This document shows positions 41,817 through 49,156 of a stretch of DNA of 50,740 bases, in pieces. The position numbers and the translations under genes were made by a program. The notes beneath the pieces are model-generated. The model saw only the letters and a program-made list of their open reading frames with translations, made no database searches and was not told the origin of the DNA. Source of the stretch: CAYNLK01 sp964398055 (GTDB lineage Bacteria > Chloroflexota > Anaerolineae > 4572-78 > J111); contig CAYNLK010000043.1 in the NCBI GenBank assembly GCA_964398055.1, positions 1 to 50,740 of the forward strand. Direction: 5' to 3'. Each line of letters begins with the position of its first letter. Position 1 is the first letter of the stretch.

Positions 41817-41938
41817 AGCGTGATGCGTGTAGCGTGATGCGTGTAGCGTGATGCGTGTAGCGTGATGCGCGTAGCGTAAAACGTGAGAAGTGAAACGTGA
41901 TGATTTTACCTTTGAAAGTCTTACGTTTCACGTTTCAC
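41813..41938. repeat. 7-bp repeat array with inverted tail (array D)
   Basis: Twelve heptamers at 41813-41896, mainly GTGATGC alternating with GTGTAGC, ending GTAAAAC, GTGAGAA, GTGAAAC. After a 28-bp gap come two inverted heptamers GTTTCAC (41925-41938). The first unit contains the stop codon of the preceding gene. It separates convergent genes, so a hairpin here could act as terminator. Confidence 0.92.
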
Positions 41939-41945
41939 GTCTTTA

Positions 41946-42965
41946 TTACCGTTTGAAACCGGCGATGGTGGCCTGCCAGCCGGCGTCATTTTGGCCGGGG
42001 ACAAAGGGGATGTAGTAGCTAACCCGATCTAGCAGCCCGCCGGCGTACTTGGCCTTGATCTTGGCCGGCAGTTCGGCCCAGGTTCCGCTCACCACGAACT
42101 CAGCCATCATCTCGTCGGTGATGAGCTGGGGCATCTCAGCCCATTGACCCCGGGCTGCCAGGCGGCTCAAGCGCTCGGCAATGTCGCTCCAGCCATGGAG
42201 TTCCATGACCACCCGGTAGGAGGGGGTACTGGCATAAAATGTGATTTGCTGGCGCGCCCTGACTTCATACTCCTTGGCTTTGGCGGCATCATCCGTTGGT
42301 ACTACGAAGGTGGTGGTAGACAATTCGATTTCTGCCCGTTGCCGTCCACTCTTTTGCAACCCTGTTTCAAGATGGGGCAGGGCATACTCCTTGATATAGC
42401 GGGCAGTGTGCAGGGGATGAACATGAACGCCCTGGCACAACTCACCCGCCAGTTGCAGCATCTGTTGGTTAACCCCGGCAATGTAAATGGGAATGTCCGG
42501 CCAGTTGTGCGGGCCGGGGTCGAAAAACGGGGTCATCAGGGTCAGTTTGAAGAACTCGCCCCGAAAGTTGAGCTTACGGCCGGTTTGCCAGCAATCCCAC
42601 AAGGCCCGCATCGCTAAAATGACCTCGCGCAGCTTGGCCACGGGCTGCTCCCACTTTGCCCCCAATCTGCGTTCGTTATGAACCTTCACCTGGGTACCCA
42701 GCCCCAAGATGAAACGTCCTTTGGAAAACCGGGCCAGATCCCAGGCCAGTTGGGCCAGAATGGCCGGGCTACGGGCAAAAGCCAGGGCGATACCGGTGCC
42801 CAGGGTGAGCCGCCGGCTGTGTTCGGCGGCTAAGACGAGCGGTAAAAAGGGATCGTGGGCGGTCTCCGAAACCCAAATTCCGTCGAAGCCGATGGCCTCG
42901 GCCTGGCGGGTCAACTGCGGCATTTCGCTCAAATCGGTGGCCAGCAAGGTGGTATCAAATTTCAT
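41946..42965 (-). CDS. LLM-class (luciferase-like) F420-dependent oxidoreductase
   Basis: 339-residue TIM-barrel oxidoreductase of the bacterial luciferase-like group. QAEAIGFDGIWVSETAHDPFLPL, then LTLGTGIALAFARSPAILA and GRFILGLGTQVKVHNERR are typical of the F420 branch (TIGR03617-like). Cofactor F420 is known in Chloroflexota and Actinobacteria. Substrate unknown. It is the only minus-strand gene between 24 and 50 kb and converges on the PF13769-like gene across array D. Confidence 0.8.
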   Translation of the reverse strand: MKFDTTLLATDLSEMPQLTRQAEAIGFDGIWVSETAHDPFLPLVLAAEHSRRLTLGTGIALAFARSPAILAQLAWDLARFSKGRFILGLGTQVKVHNERRLGAKWEQPVAKLREVILAMRALWDCWQTGRKLNFRGEFFKLTLMTPFFDPGPHNWPDIPIYIAGVNQQMLQLAGELCQGVHVHPLHTARYIKEYALPHLETGLQKSGRQRAEIELSTTTFVVPTDDAAKAKEYEVRARQQITFYASTPSYRVVMELHGWSDIAERLSRLAARGQWAEMPQLITDEMMAEFVVSGTWAELPAKIKAKYAGGLLDRVSYYIPFVPGQNDAGWQATIAGFKR

Positions 42966-43121
42966 CGGTGGTTATCCTCTGTTGGATAATTTTGAGCCGA
43001 GTGTACCACCGTTCCCAGATTCAACCAAGAAATTGGCATATTAAAAATGAACCGCCTCCACAGCCTAATTACCTCTTTGATTGGCTCAACTGACATCACG
43101 AAAACTCCTTCGACTAATCGA

Positions 43122-43132
43122 GACTCATAGTC
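43122..43132. promoter_or_regulatory. Isolated perfect C-box half-operator GACT-CAT-AGTC
   Basis: GACTCATAGTC is a perfect inverted repeat with a 3-base centre, the consensus form of restriction controller (C protein) sites. It lies 50 bp upstream of the paired boxes at 43183-43208. The rest of the 42966-43265 gap shows no gene. Confidence 0.65.
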
Positions 43133-43182
43133 AACAATTCTAAGCAAAACGAGCAGGTTGTCAAATATGTGTTCCAATTTGA

Positions 43183-43208
43183 GACTCATCGTCCGTAGAC
43201 TCATATAC
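43183..43208 (+). promoter_or_regulatory. Paired C-boxes at the controller promoter
   Basis: GACTCATCGTC (43183-43193), spacer CGTA, GACTCATATAC (43198-43208). The layout GACT-N3-right half, 4 bases, GACT-N3-right half, is that of known C-protein operators. The first box matches at 7 of 8 arm positions, the second at 6 of 8. The second overlaps the -35 box, as expected where an activator/repressor switch works. Confidence 0.75.
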
Positions 43209-43224
43209 TACAGAAAAATATAAT
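43196..43224 (+). promoter_or_regulatory. Promoter of the controller gene
   Basis: TAGACT (43196-43201), 17-base spacer, TATAAT (43219-43224). The weak -35 fits a promoter needing an activator; the ATG follows about 35 bases after the likely start. Confidence 0.7.
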
Positions 43225-43265
43225 GGCATTAGCGGTGACCAATCTTCTGAAAACTGGGGAGCTTC

Positions 43266-43487
43266 ATGGCCGATAATATTTCGGTGACCGATAGATTCGG
43301 GAACAAAATAAGAAAGCTTAGAAAAGAACGGGGCTTGTCTCAAGAGAAACTTGCCGAGTTGAGCGGTCTTGATCGCACTTATATTAGCGGCATCGAGCGG
43401 GGTCTGCGCAATGTAGCCCTGCGCAATATTGAAGCTCTGGCCAAAGCCCTGGAAGTTCCAATGTCGGAATTGTTTAAGGACTCTTAA
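43266..43487 (+). CDS. XRE-type controller (C) protein of a restriction/defence system
   Basis: 73 residues, nearly all helix-turn-helix: FGNKIRKLRKERGLSQEKLA, then GLDRTYISGIERGLRNVALR and NIEALAKALEVPMSELF. Both size and the TYISGIERG recognition-helix pattern match C proteins of type II restriction systems, which form dimers on C-boxes and time nuclease expression. C-boxes overlap its own promoter, so it probably autoregulates. It lies 181 bases before the helicase gene in the same direction; that gap has no clear terminator, so it may read through into the defence genes. Confidence 0.8.
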   Translation: MADNISVTDRFGNKIRKLRKERGLSQEKLAELSGLDRTYISGIERGLRNVALRNIEALAKALEVPMSELFKDS

Positions 43488-43668
43488 ACTGCAATATGTT
43501 AGGCAAATAGTTATCTGGCAATTAGGCACAAAAGGCGGTAAAATAGAGCCAACTTTTTTCTAGGTTTGTCCAAAGATATCTACCCGGCTTTTGCCAGAGC
43601 ATGTGTTTTTGCGAAGAATCGCACGTTAAAACTAAGATGAGATAGATTCATATACGAGAAGCAACGAT

Positions 43669-46600
43669 ATGGCTCGACTTGAAGATGTGACGCGGGGGGC
43701 CACGGTACGTGGACTGCTGCCAACCGGCCTGGCGACCGTGATCGATGTGAAATGGCACGGCACCAGTGCTGTTGAGTTGACTTACAAAGATGCAGCCGGC
43801 AATCCCCATAATCAACTCCTGTTTCGGGACAGCGAAGCCTCCCTGGAAATTGTTACCGAGGGTAAGCCCTGGAGCTTTGACGCCGATGGCGAACTGCTGC
43901 GTTTGGTCTCTGAAGCGCAGCGTATCCGGTTGGCCCATCTCTTTGACCCCTATCTGGCGGTCCATACCTCGTTGGTTGAGCCGCTGCCCCATCAGATTAC
44001 AGCGGTATATGACCAAATGTTGCCCCGCCAGCCACTGCGTTACCTGTTGGCCGATGACCCCGGCGCTGGTAAAACGATTATGACCGGCCTCTTTATCAAA
44101 GAGTTGCTAATCCGGGGTGATTTACAGCGCTGTCTGGTGGTCTGCCCCGGTAACCTGGCCGAGCAGTGGCAGGACGAACTGTACCGCCGTTTTCACCTGC
44201 CCTTTGATTTGTTGACCAACGACCGGATCGAGGCCGCCCGCAGCGGCAACGTCTTTACCGAAATCCCGCTGCTAATTGCCCGGTTGGACAAGCTGGCCCG
44301 GAATGAGGATTTGATCGACAAGCTGGCCCAAACTGATTGGGACTTGATTGTTTCCGACGAAGCCCACAAGATGTCGGCTACTTTTTTTGGGGGTGAAATC
44401 AAGTACACCAAGCGTTACCGCTTAGGCCAGCGACTGGCGCAGCTAGCCCGCCACTTTCTGCTGCTAACGGCGACGCCCCACAACGGCAAGGAAGAGGATT
44501 TTCAACTCTTTATGGCCCTGTTGGATGGCGACCGTTTTGAGGGCCGGTTTAGGGATGGAGTTCATACCTCGGACACATCTGACTTGATGCGGAGATTGGT
44601 CAAGGAAGAGCTGCTCAAATTTGATGGCCGACCCTTGTTTCCCGAACGGCGAGCTTATACTGTCACCTACCAATTATCCGACCTGGAGGCCAGTCTCTAT
44701 CAGGCTGTCACCACCTACGTTCGAGAGGAGTTCAATCGAGCCGATAACCTGAACAACGATGGCCGTCGGGGGACGGTTGGCTTTGCTTTGACCATCCTTC
44801 AGCGTCGACTGGCCTCATCACCGGAAGCTATTTATCAGTCACTCAAACGACGCCGGGAGCGGTTGGAACGGCGGTTGCGGGAGGAAGAATTGCTGTCGCG
44901 TGGTGCCTCCGTGACCTGGCCGGACAGCAGTCACGCTTTGAATTTTCTGGATGTTGAAGACCTGGACGATCTGGATGACGCTCCCGCCGAAGAGTTGGAA
45001 GAGCTAGAAGAAGAGTTGATTGACCAGGCCACCGCTGCCCGCACCATCCAGGAGCTACGGCTTGAGATTGATCTGCTCAAAGAATTAGAGTCATTGGCCG
45101 AACAGGTGCGGGCCAGCCGGACCGACCGCAAGTGGGAGGAGTTATCGAACCTGCTCCAAAATCAAGCCGAGATGTTTGACAGCCATGGGCACCGGCGCAA
45201 GCTGGTCATCTTTACCGAGCACCGGGATACGCTCAATTACTTGACTGATCGCATCCGCAGCCTGCTGGGCCGACCTGAAGCGGTCGTTGTTATCCACGGC
45301 GGCGTGAAGCGGGAGGAGCGGCGCAAAGCTCAGGAAGCCTTTACCCAGGATAAGGCAGTACAGATATTGGTGGCTACTGATGCGGCTGGCGAAGGCATCA
45401 ACTTGCAACGAGCACATCTGATGATCAACTACGACCTGCCCTGGAACCCTAACCGCCTGGAGCAGCGTTTTGGCCGCATCCACCGGATTGGCCAAACCGA
45501 GGTTTGCCACCTGTGGAATATGGTGGCCGAGGAAACCCGTGAGGGTGACGTGTACCTGACCCTCCTGCGCAAACTGGAGCGCGAGCGGGAGTCGCTGGGC
45601 GGGGCGGTATTTGACGTGCTGGGCAAAGCCATTGATGGCGCGGAGCTGCGCCAGTTGATGATTGAAGCCATCCGTTACGGCGATCAGCCGGAGGTTAGAG
45701 ACAGGCTCAACCAGGTGGTTGAAGGCGCATTGGATCACGAGCGGCTCAAGGAACTGTTGGCCGAGCGCGCCCTGGCCCGCGACGTGATGGACGCCGGCAA
45801 GGTCCAAACTATTCGGCAGGAGATGGAACGGTTGGAGGCCCGGCGCTTGCAGCCCCATTTTATCGCCTCTTTTTTCAAGGCCGCGTTTGCCCACTTGGGG
45901 GGCAGCCTGCGGGAGCGCGAGCAAGGCCGCTACGAAATCACCCATGTGCCGGCGTTGATCCGCCAGCGCGACCGGTTGATTGGCCTGGGTGACCCGGTGT
46001 TGAGTCGCTATGAGCGGATTTGCTTTGAGAAGGATTTGATCAATGTGCCGGGTAAACCGCTGGCTGCCTTTATCTGCCCTGGCCACCCCCTGCTGGACGC
46101 CACTCTTGACCTGATTCTGGAACGCTACCGCGACTTGATGAAGCAAGGCGCCATTTTGGTGGATGAGGACGACCCCGGCGAAACAGTCCGGGTGCTATTT
46201 TATTTGCGGCACTCAATTCAGGATGCTCGACCTGGCGCGGAAGGGCAAACTCGCCGAGTCGTGTCGCGTCGCCTCCAGTTTGTCGAATTGCCTTTGGTTG
46301 AAAATCCAGATCTGCAAATCCAAAATACCGTTGATGCCGGTTCCGCCCCTTACCTGGATTACCGGCCGCTGGCCGAAGCAGAACAAGCGTTGGTTCAACC
46401 TTTGCTTGAGCATACCCTGGCCACCCAAAACCTGGAACAACAGGCGATCGGTTACGCCATCCGTGAAGTCGTTCCCCGTCATCTGCGCGAGGTGAAGGCA
46501 GTCAAAGAGCCGTTAATCGACAAAACTATGGCCGCGGTCAAGGAGCGATTGACCAAAGAGATTGCCTACTGGGATCATCGGGCTGAAGATTTGAAGGCCC

Positions 46601-47280
46601 AGGAAGCCGCTGGCAAAGTGAATGCCCGCATCAATTCAGCCAGAGCCAGGCAGCGGGCCGATGAATTGGAGGCCCGGCTGCGTAAGCGGATGATCGAGTT
46701 GGAGCAGGAACGCCAACTGGCGGCGCTGCCACCGGTGGCTATTGGCGGCGCGTTGATTGTACCGGGCGGCTTGCTGGCCCGGCTCAAGGGCGAACGCCGG
46801 AGCGAACCGGACCTGTTTGCCCGTGAAACTAAACGGGTTGAAGATGCGGCGATGGCCGCGGTGATGGCTGCGGAAAGGGAGCTGGGCTATACCCCGCGAG
46901 ACGTCAGCAAAGAGAACCTGGGCTACGACGTTGAATCAGCCGCAGTAGTGGCTGGCGAGTCCACGTTGCGCTTCATCGAAGTAAAAGGGCGAATCGCCGG
47001 AGCCAAAACCGTGACTATCACTAAGAACGAGATTTTGACCGCGCTCAACAAACCGGATGATTGGATTCTGGCCCTGGTGCAGGTGCCACCGGAGGAAAAT
47101 GTCCCAACCGACGTGACGGCAGGGTTAATGCGGGAAGAGCGAACCCGTTACCAGCCCCGGCCTAACTGCCAGGTGCGCTACCTGCCGCCTACCTTTTTAG
47201 ACCGCGAACCGGGCTTTGCCGAAGTCAGTGTTAATTTCAATTTGCCGGCCCTGTGGCAGCGGGGAACCGAACCTGCTTGA
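43669..47280 (+). CDS. SNF2-family helicase with C-terminal DUF3883-like domain (defence)
   Basis: 1203 residues. Motor motifs: Walker A LLADDPGAGKT (near 127-137), DEAH in LIVSDEAHKM (motif II), LLLTATPHNG (III), VIHGGVKREER, LVATDAAGEGINLQ (V) and QRFGRIHRIGQT (VI). Acidic and coiled-coil stretches lie around 400-500 and 930-1010. The C-terminus (GYDVESAAVVAGESTLRFIEVKGR) matches DUF3883, whose D and E-x-K suggest a PD-(D/E)XK nuclease-like fold. Such helicases occur in DISARM-like and helicase-methylase-ATPase defence islands. The downstream DUF1156 methylase supports this. Probably translocates on DNA to find or degrade unmodified invaders. Confidence 0.8.
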   Translation: MARLEDVTRGATVRGLLPTGLATVIDVKWHGTSAVELTYKDAAGNPHNQLLFRDSEASLEIVTEGKPWSFDADGELLRLVSEAQRIRLAHLFDPYLAVHTSLVEPLPHQITAVYDQMLPRQPLRYLLADDPGAGKTIMTGLFIKELLIRGDLQRCLVVCPGNLAEQWQDELYRRFHLPFDLLTNDRIEAARSGNVFTEIPLLIARLDKLARNEDLIDKLAQTDWDLIVSDEAHKMSATFFGGEIKYTKRYRLGQRLAQLARHFLLLTATPHNGKEEDFQLFMALLDGDRFEGRFRDGVHTSDTSDLMRRLVKEELLKFDGRPLFPERRAYTVTYQLSDLEASLYQAVTTYVREEFNRADNLNNDGRRGTVGFALTILQRRLASSPEAIYQSLKRRRERLERRLREEELLSRGASVTWPDSSHALNFLDVEDLDDLDDAPAEELEELEEELIDQATAARTIQELRLEIDLLKELESLAEQVRASRTDRKWEELSNLLQNQAEMFDSHGHRRKLVIFTEHRDTLNYLTDRIRSLLGRPEAVVVIHGGVKREERRKAQEAFTQDKAVQILVATDAAGEGINLQRAHLMINYDLPWNPNRLEQRFGRIHRIGQTEVCHLWNMVAEETREGDVYLTLLRKLERERESLGGAVFDVLGKAIDGAELRQLMIEAIRYGDQPEVRDRLNQVVEGALDHERLKELLAERALARDVMDAGKVQTIRQEMERLEARRLQPHFIASFFKAAFAHLGGSLREREQGRYEITHVPALIRQRDRLIGLGDPVLSRYERICFEKDLINVPGKPLAAFICPGHPLLDATLDLILERYRDLMKQGAILVDEDDPGETVRVLFYLRHSIQDARPGAEGQTRRVVSRRLQFVELPLVENPDLQIQNTVDAGSAPYLDYRPLAEAEQALVQPLLEHTLATQNLEQQAIGYAIREVVPRHLREVKAVKEPLIDKTMAAVKERLTKEIAYWDHRAEDLKAQEAAGKVNARINSARARQRADELEARLRKRMIELEQERQLAALPPVAIGGALIVPGGLLARLKGERRSEPDLFARETKRVEDAAMAAVMAAERELGYTPRDVSKENLGYDVESAAVVAGESTLRFIEVKGRIAGAKTVTITKNEILTALNKPDDWILALVQVPPEENVPTDVTAGLMREERTRYQPRPNCQVRYLPPTFLDREPGFAEVSVNFNLPALWQRGTEPA

Positions 47281-47366
47281 TCAGCCGGAAAAATTGAACC
47301 CAAAAGATCCGGGGGAGTGACGTTCAGCCGTGTCCCTAAAGTAGTCAAAACTCGAAATTTGGATTA

Positions 47367-47390
47367 AAATACATATCAAACTATGTATTT
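47367..47390. promoter_or_regulatory. Palindromic operator of the toxin-antitoxin pair
   Basis: AAATACATA (47367-47375) and TATGTATTT (47382-47390) form perfect 9-bp inverted arms, 16 bases before the antitoxin ATG and overlapping a likely -10 TAAAAT (47365-47370) with TAGTCA 17 bases upstream. Self-repression by the antitoxin is the expected use. Confidence 0.75.
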
Positions 47391-47405
47391 AATTTGGGGT
47401 AAAAA

Positions 47406-47693
47406 ATGATGATGCAAAAAATTATTGGCGTGACTGAATTGCAGCGCCGTTTCCGCTCTATTTTTGATGAAGTGGTCAAGAAAAATACACCTTACATTCT
47501 GACTCGCGGCAGTCGCCCGGAGGCTGTTCTGATTCCTTACGAAGAATTTTTACGGTTTCAGGAGTTGCAGGAGCAGGATGTGCTGGCCAATTTTGACCGG
47601 CTCACGGTCCGCATGGCCAAGCAACAGGCCGCGGTTGACGAGGCGGAATTGCAGGCCGACATCGAGGCGGCCCGGACTGAAGCAGCCGGCTGA
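47406..47693 (+). CDS. Phd/YefM-family antitoxin
   Basis: 95 residues. N-terminal IGVTELQRRFRSIFDEVVKK, TPYILTRGSRPEAVLIPYEEF is the Phd/YefM DNA-binding fold; the C-terminal charged helix would wrap the toxin. Three ATGs open the gene; GGGGT lies 6-12 bases upstream. Its stop overlaps the toxin start by one base (TGATG), the standard coupled arrangement. It sits between the helicase and methylase genes. Confidence 0.85.
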   Translation: MMMQKIIGVTELQRRFRSIFDEVVKKNTPYILTRGSRPEAVLIPYEEFLRFQELQEQDVLANFDRLTVRMAKQQAAVDEAELQADIEAARTEAAG

Positions 47694-48115
47694 TGCGCGC
47701 CGTCATTGACACCAATATTTTGGTGCGGGCTTTAATTATGCCGCTAGGCTCGGTTGGGCCGGTGTTGCAGCGGCTACGCCGGGGTGAGTTCACCCTGCTT
47801 TACAGCCGTTCCTTGCTGGATGAATTGGCGGACGTACTCAACCGGCCCCGCATCGGGCGCAAATATGGGTTGAGCCAGCAAGATATCAAAACGGTTCTGG
47901 CCCTAATTTTACTGCGCGGTGAGGCAGTCAATCCTACCCGGTCCATCACTGCCTGCCGCGACCCCAAAGATAATAAATTTCTGGAAGTGGCTGTAGCCGG
48001 TCAGGCTGATGTGCTGGTGAGTGGGGACGAAGATTTGCTGGTTTTGCATCCCTTCGAGGGCCTCTCTATCATTACCCCGGCCGAATTTTTACGACGGCTG
48101 GCTGAAGAGGGATAG
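47693..48115 (+). CDS. PIN-domain toxin (TIGR00305-like ribonuclease)
   Basis: 140 residues. The acidic residues of PIN nucleases are present: Asp in VIDTNILVRAL, Glu in SRSLLDELADVL, Asp in CRDPKDNKFLE and Asp in VSGDEDLL. Members cut RNA, stopping growth when antitoxin is lost. The pair could stabilise the defence island or respond to phage-caused shutdown; this is inference. Confidence 0.85.
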   Translation: MRAVIDTNILVRALIMPLGSVGPVLQRLRRGEFTLLYSRSLLDELADVLNRPRIGRKYGLSQQDIKTVLALILLRGEAVNPTRSITACRDPKDNKFLEVAVAGQADVLVSGDEDLLVLHPFEGLSIITPAEFLRRLAEEG

Positions 48116-48185
48116 GTGGCCGATTGGGGTAGAGTTACGGCGCCGCCAAATTCAACTCCCCGGAAATCAATTTTGGATCATCGAG

Positions 48186-49094
48186 ATGGGATATATTTCC
48201 GAGAAACTAAAAAGGAGACTGCGCCAGGCCAAAACCGGCCGGAAGAGAGAGGACGCTGCTTTGCGTCGCCTGCTCCAACAGGTAAAAAAGCCGCCGGCTG
48301 ACGTTAAAACCCGGGTTCAACTCCGGGATTACCAGCCGCTCCATGCCGCTTACCTGGCCGGGCAAAATCTGGTTTCTTTCCTGGCCGAAGAATTATCCAT
48401 CCTGCCGGAGCTGGCCGAGTATTACGAGGTGATGGGTCAGATGGAAGAGGCGTATCTGCCCGGCGGCCCACCTCTTAGCCCTTTGACTCACAGCTACTTT
48501 TCGACCTGGGCTTTTTTTGACGCCGCGTTTGGCCGGGATCAAGAAACCATCGGGAGCTGCGTGCTGGATCTTGGCCCCGAGCTGGGGATATCGGCGGAGG
48601 ATATGGCGGTGATCCGCTTGATGCAACAATCGCGGATGGGGATTTACGAGCATCAAGGCATTAAAGGCGAGTTTGTCCAGCTTCAGGAGTTGGTTACAGC
48701 CCAGGCTTACACCTGTCGTGTGCCGGCCGGGTACCTGGGCCAACCAGGAGAGTTGTGGTTCGTCAGAATCTTGCCGGCTCTCCCGGAGCTGACCGGAGAG
48801 GCCCTGGTCTTCACCACCCCCTACGTCTTGGCGGCGCCGGGCAAAGAGCAGTGGCTGGACTTTTTGTACCGGACGATGCCTCAGACCGGCGCGCTGCTTG
48901 AGCAGCCGGTTTTAACCGCAACCGGCCTGAGCACCGGTTATCCGGCCCTGGCAAGCCTGCTAAAGTATGGCCTGAGCCGAAATTACTGGGCCGAGTTCAT
49001 TCTGCTGGCCTACGTTAACAGTCACTACAATGCCATATTTCTCACCGGCCTGCCCGATGTACCGGAGAGTTTGCCCCATGCCGCGGAATTTTAG
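48186..49094 (+). CDS. Uncharacterised 302-residue protein in the defence island
   Basis: Not recognised. The first ~45 residues are very basic (KLKRRLRQAKTGRKREDAALRRLL), suited to nucleic-acid contact. The rest is mixed alpha/beta with no membrane segment; it has YYEVMGQMEEAYLPGGPP, HSYFSTWAFFDAAFG, and a tail SRNYWAEFILLAYVNSHYNAIFLTGLP. ATG 48186 is chosen as the first Met with a plausible start; earlier in-frame codons overlap the toxin gene. No strong ribosome site. Position between toxin and methylase genes suggests a system component or accessory. Confidence 0.6.
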   Translation: MGYISEKLKRRLRQAKTGRKREDAALRRLLQQVKKPPADVKTRVQLRDYQPLHAAYLAGQNLVSFLAEELSILPELAEYYEVMGQMEEAYLPGGPPLSPLTHSYFSTWAFFDAAFGRDQETIGSCVLDLGPELGISAEDMAVIRLMQQSRMGIYEHQGIKGEFVQLQELVTAQAYTCRVPAGYLGQPGELWFVRILPALPELTGEALVFTTPYVLAAPGKEQWLDFLYRTMPQTGALLEQPVLTATGLSTGYPALASLLKYGLSRNYWAEFILLAYVNSHYNAIFLTGLPDVPESLPHAAEF

Positions 49095-49107
49095 ATTTTG
49101 GATTGGT

Positions 49108-49149
49108 TCAATCACCAATCGTCAATCGTTAATCGCCAATCGTAAATGG
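49108..49149. repeat. Array of six 7-bp repeats (array E)
   Basis: TCAATCA, CCAATCG, TCAATCG, TTAATCG, CCAATCG, TAAATGG in strict 7-bp phase, preceded by an inverted unit GATTGGT (49101-49107). Its last unit forms part of the GGAG ribosome site of the methylase gene. Confidence 0.88.
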
Positions 49150-49156
49150 AGACTTC

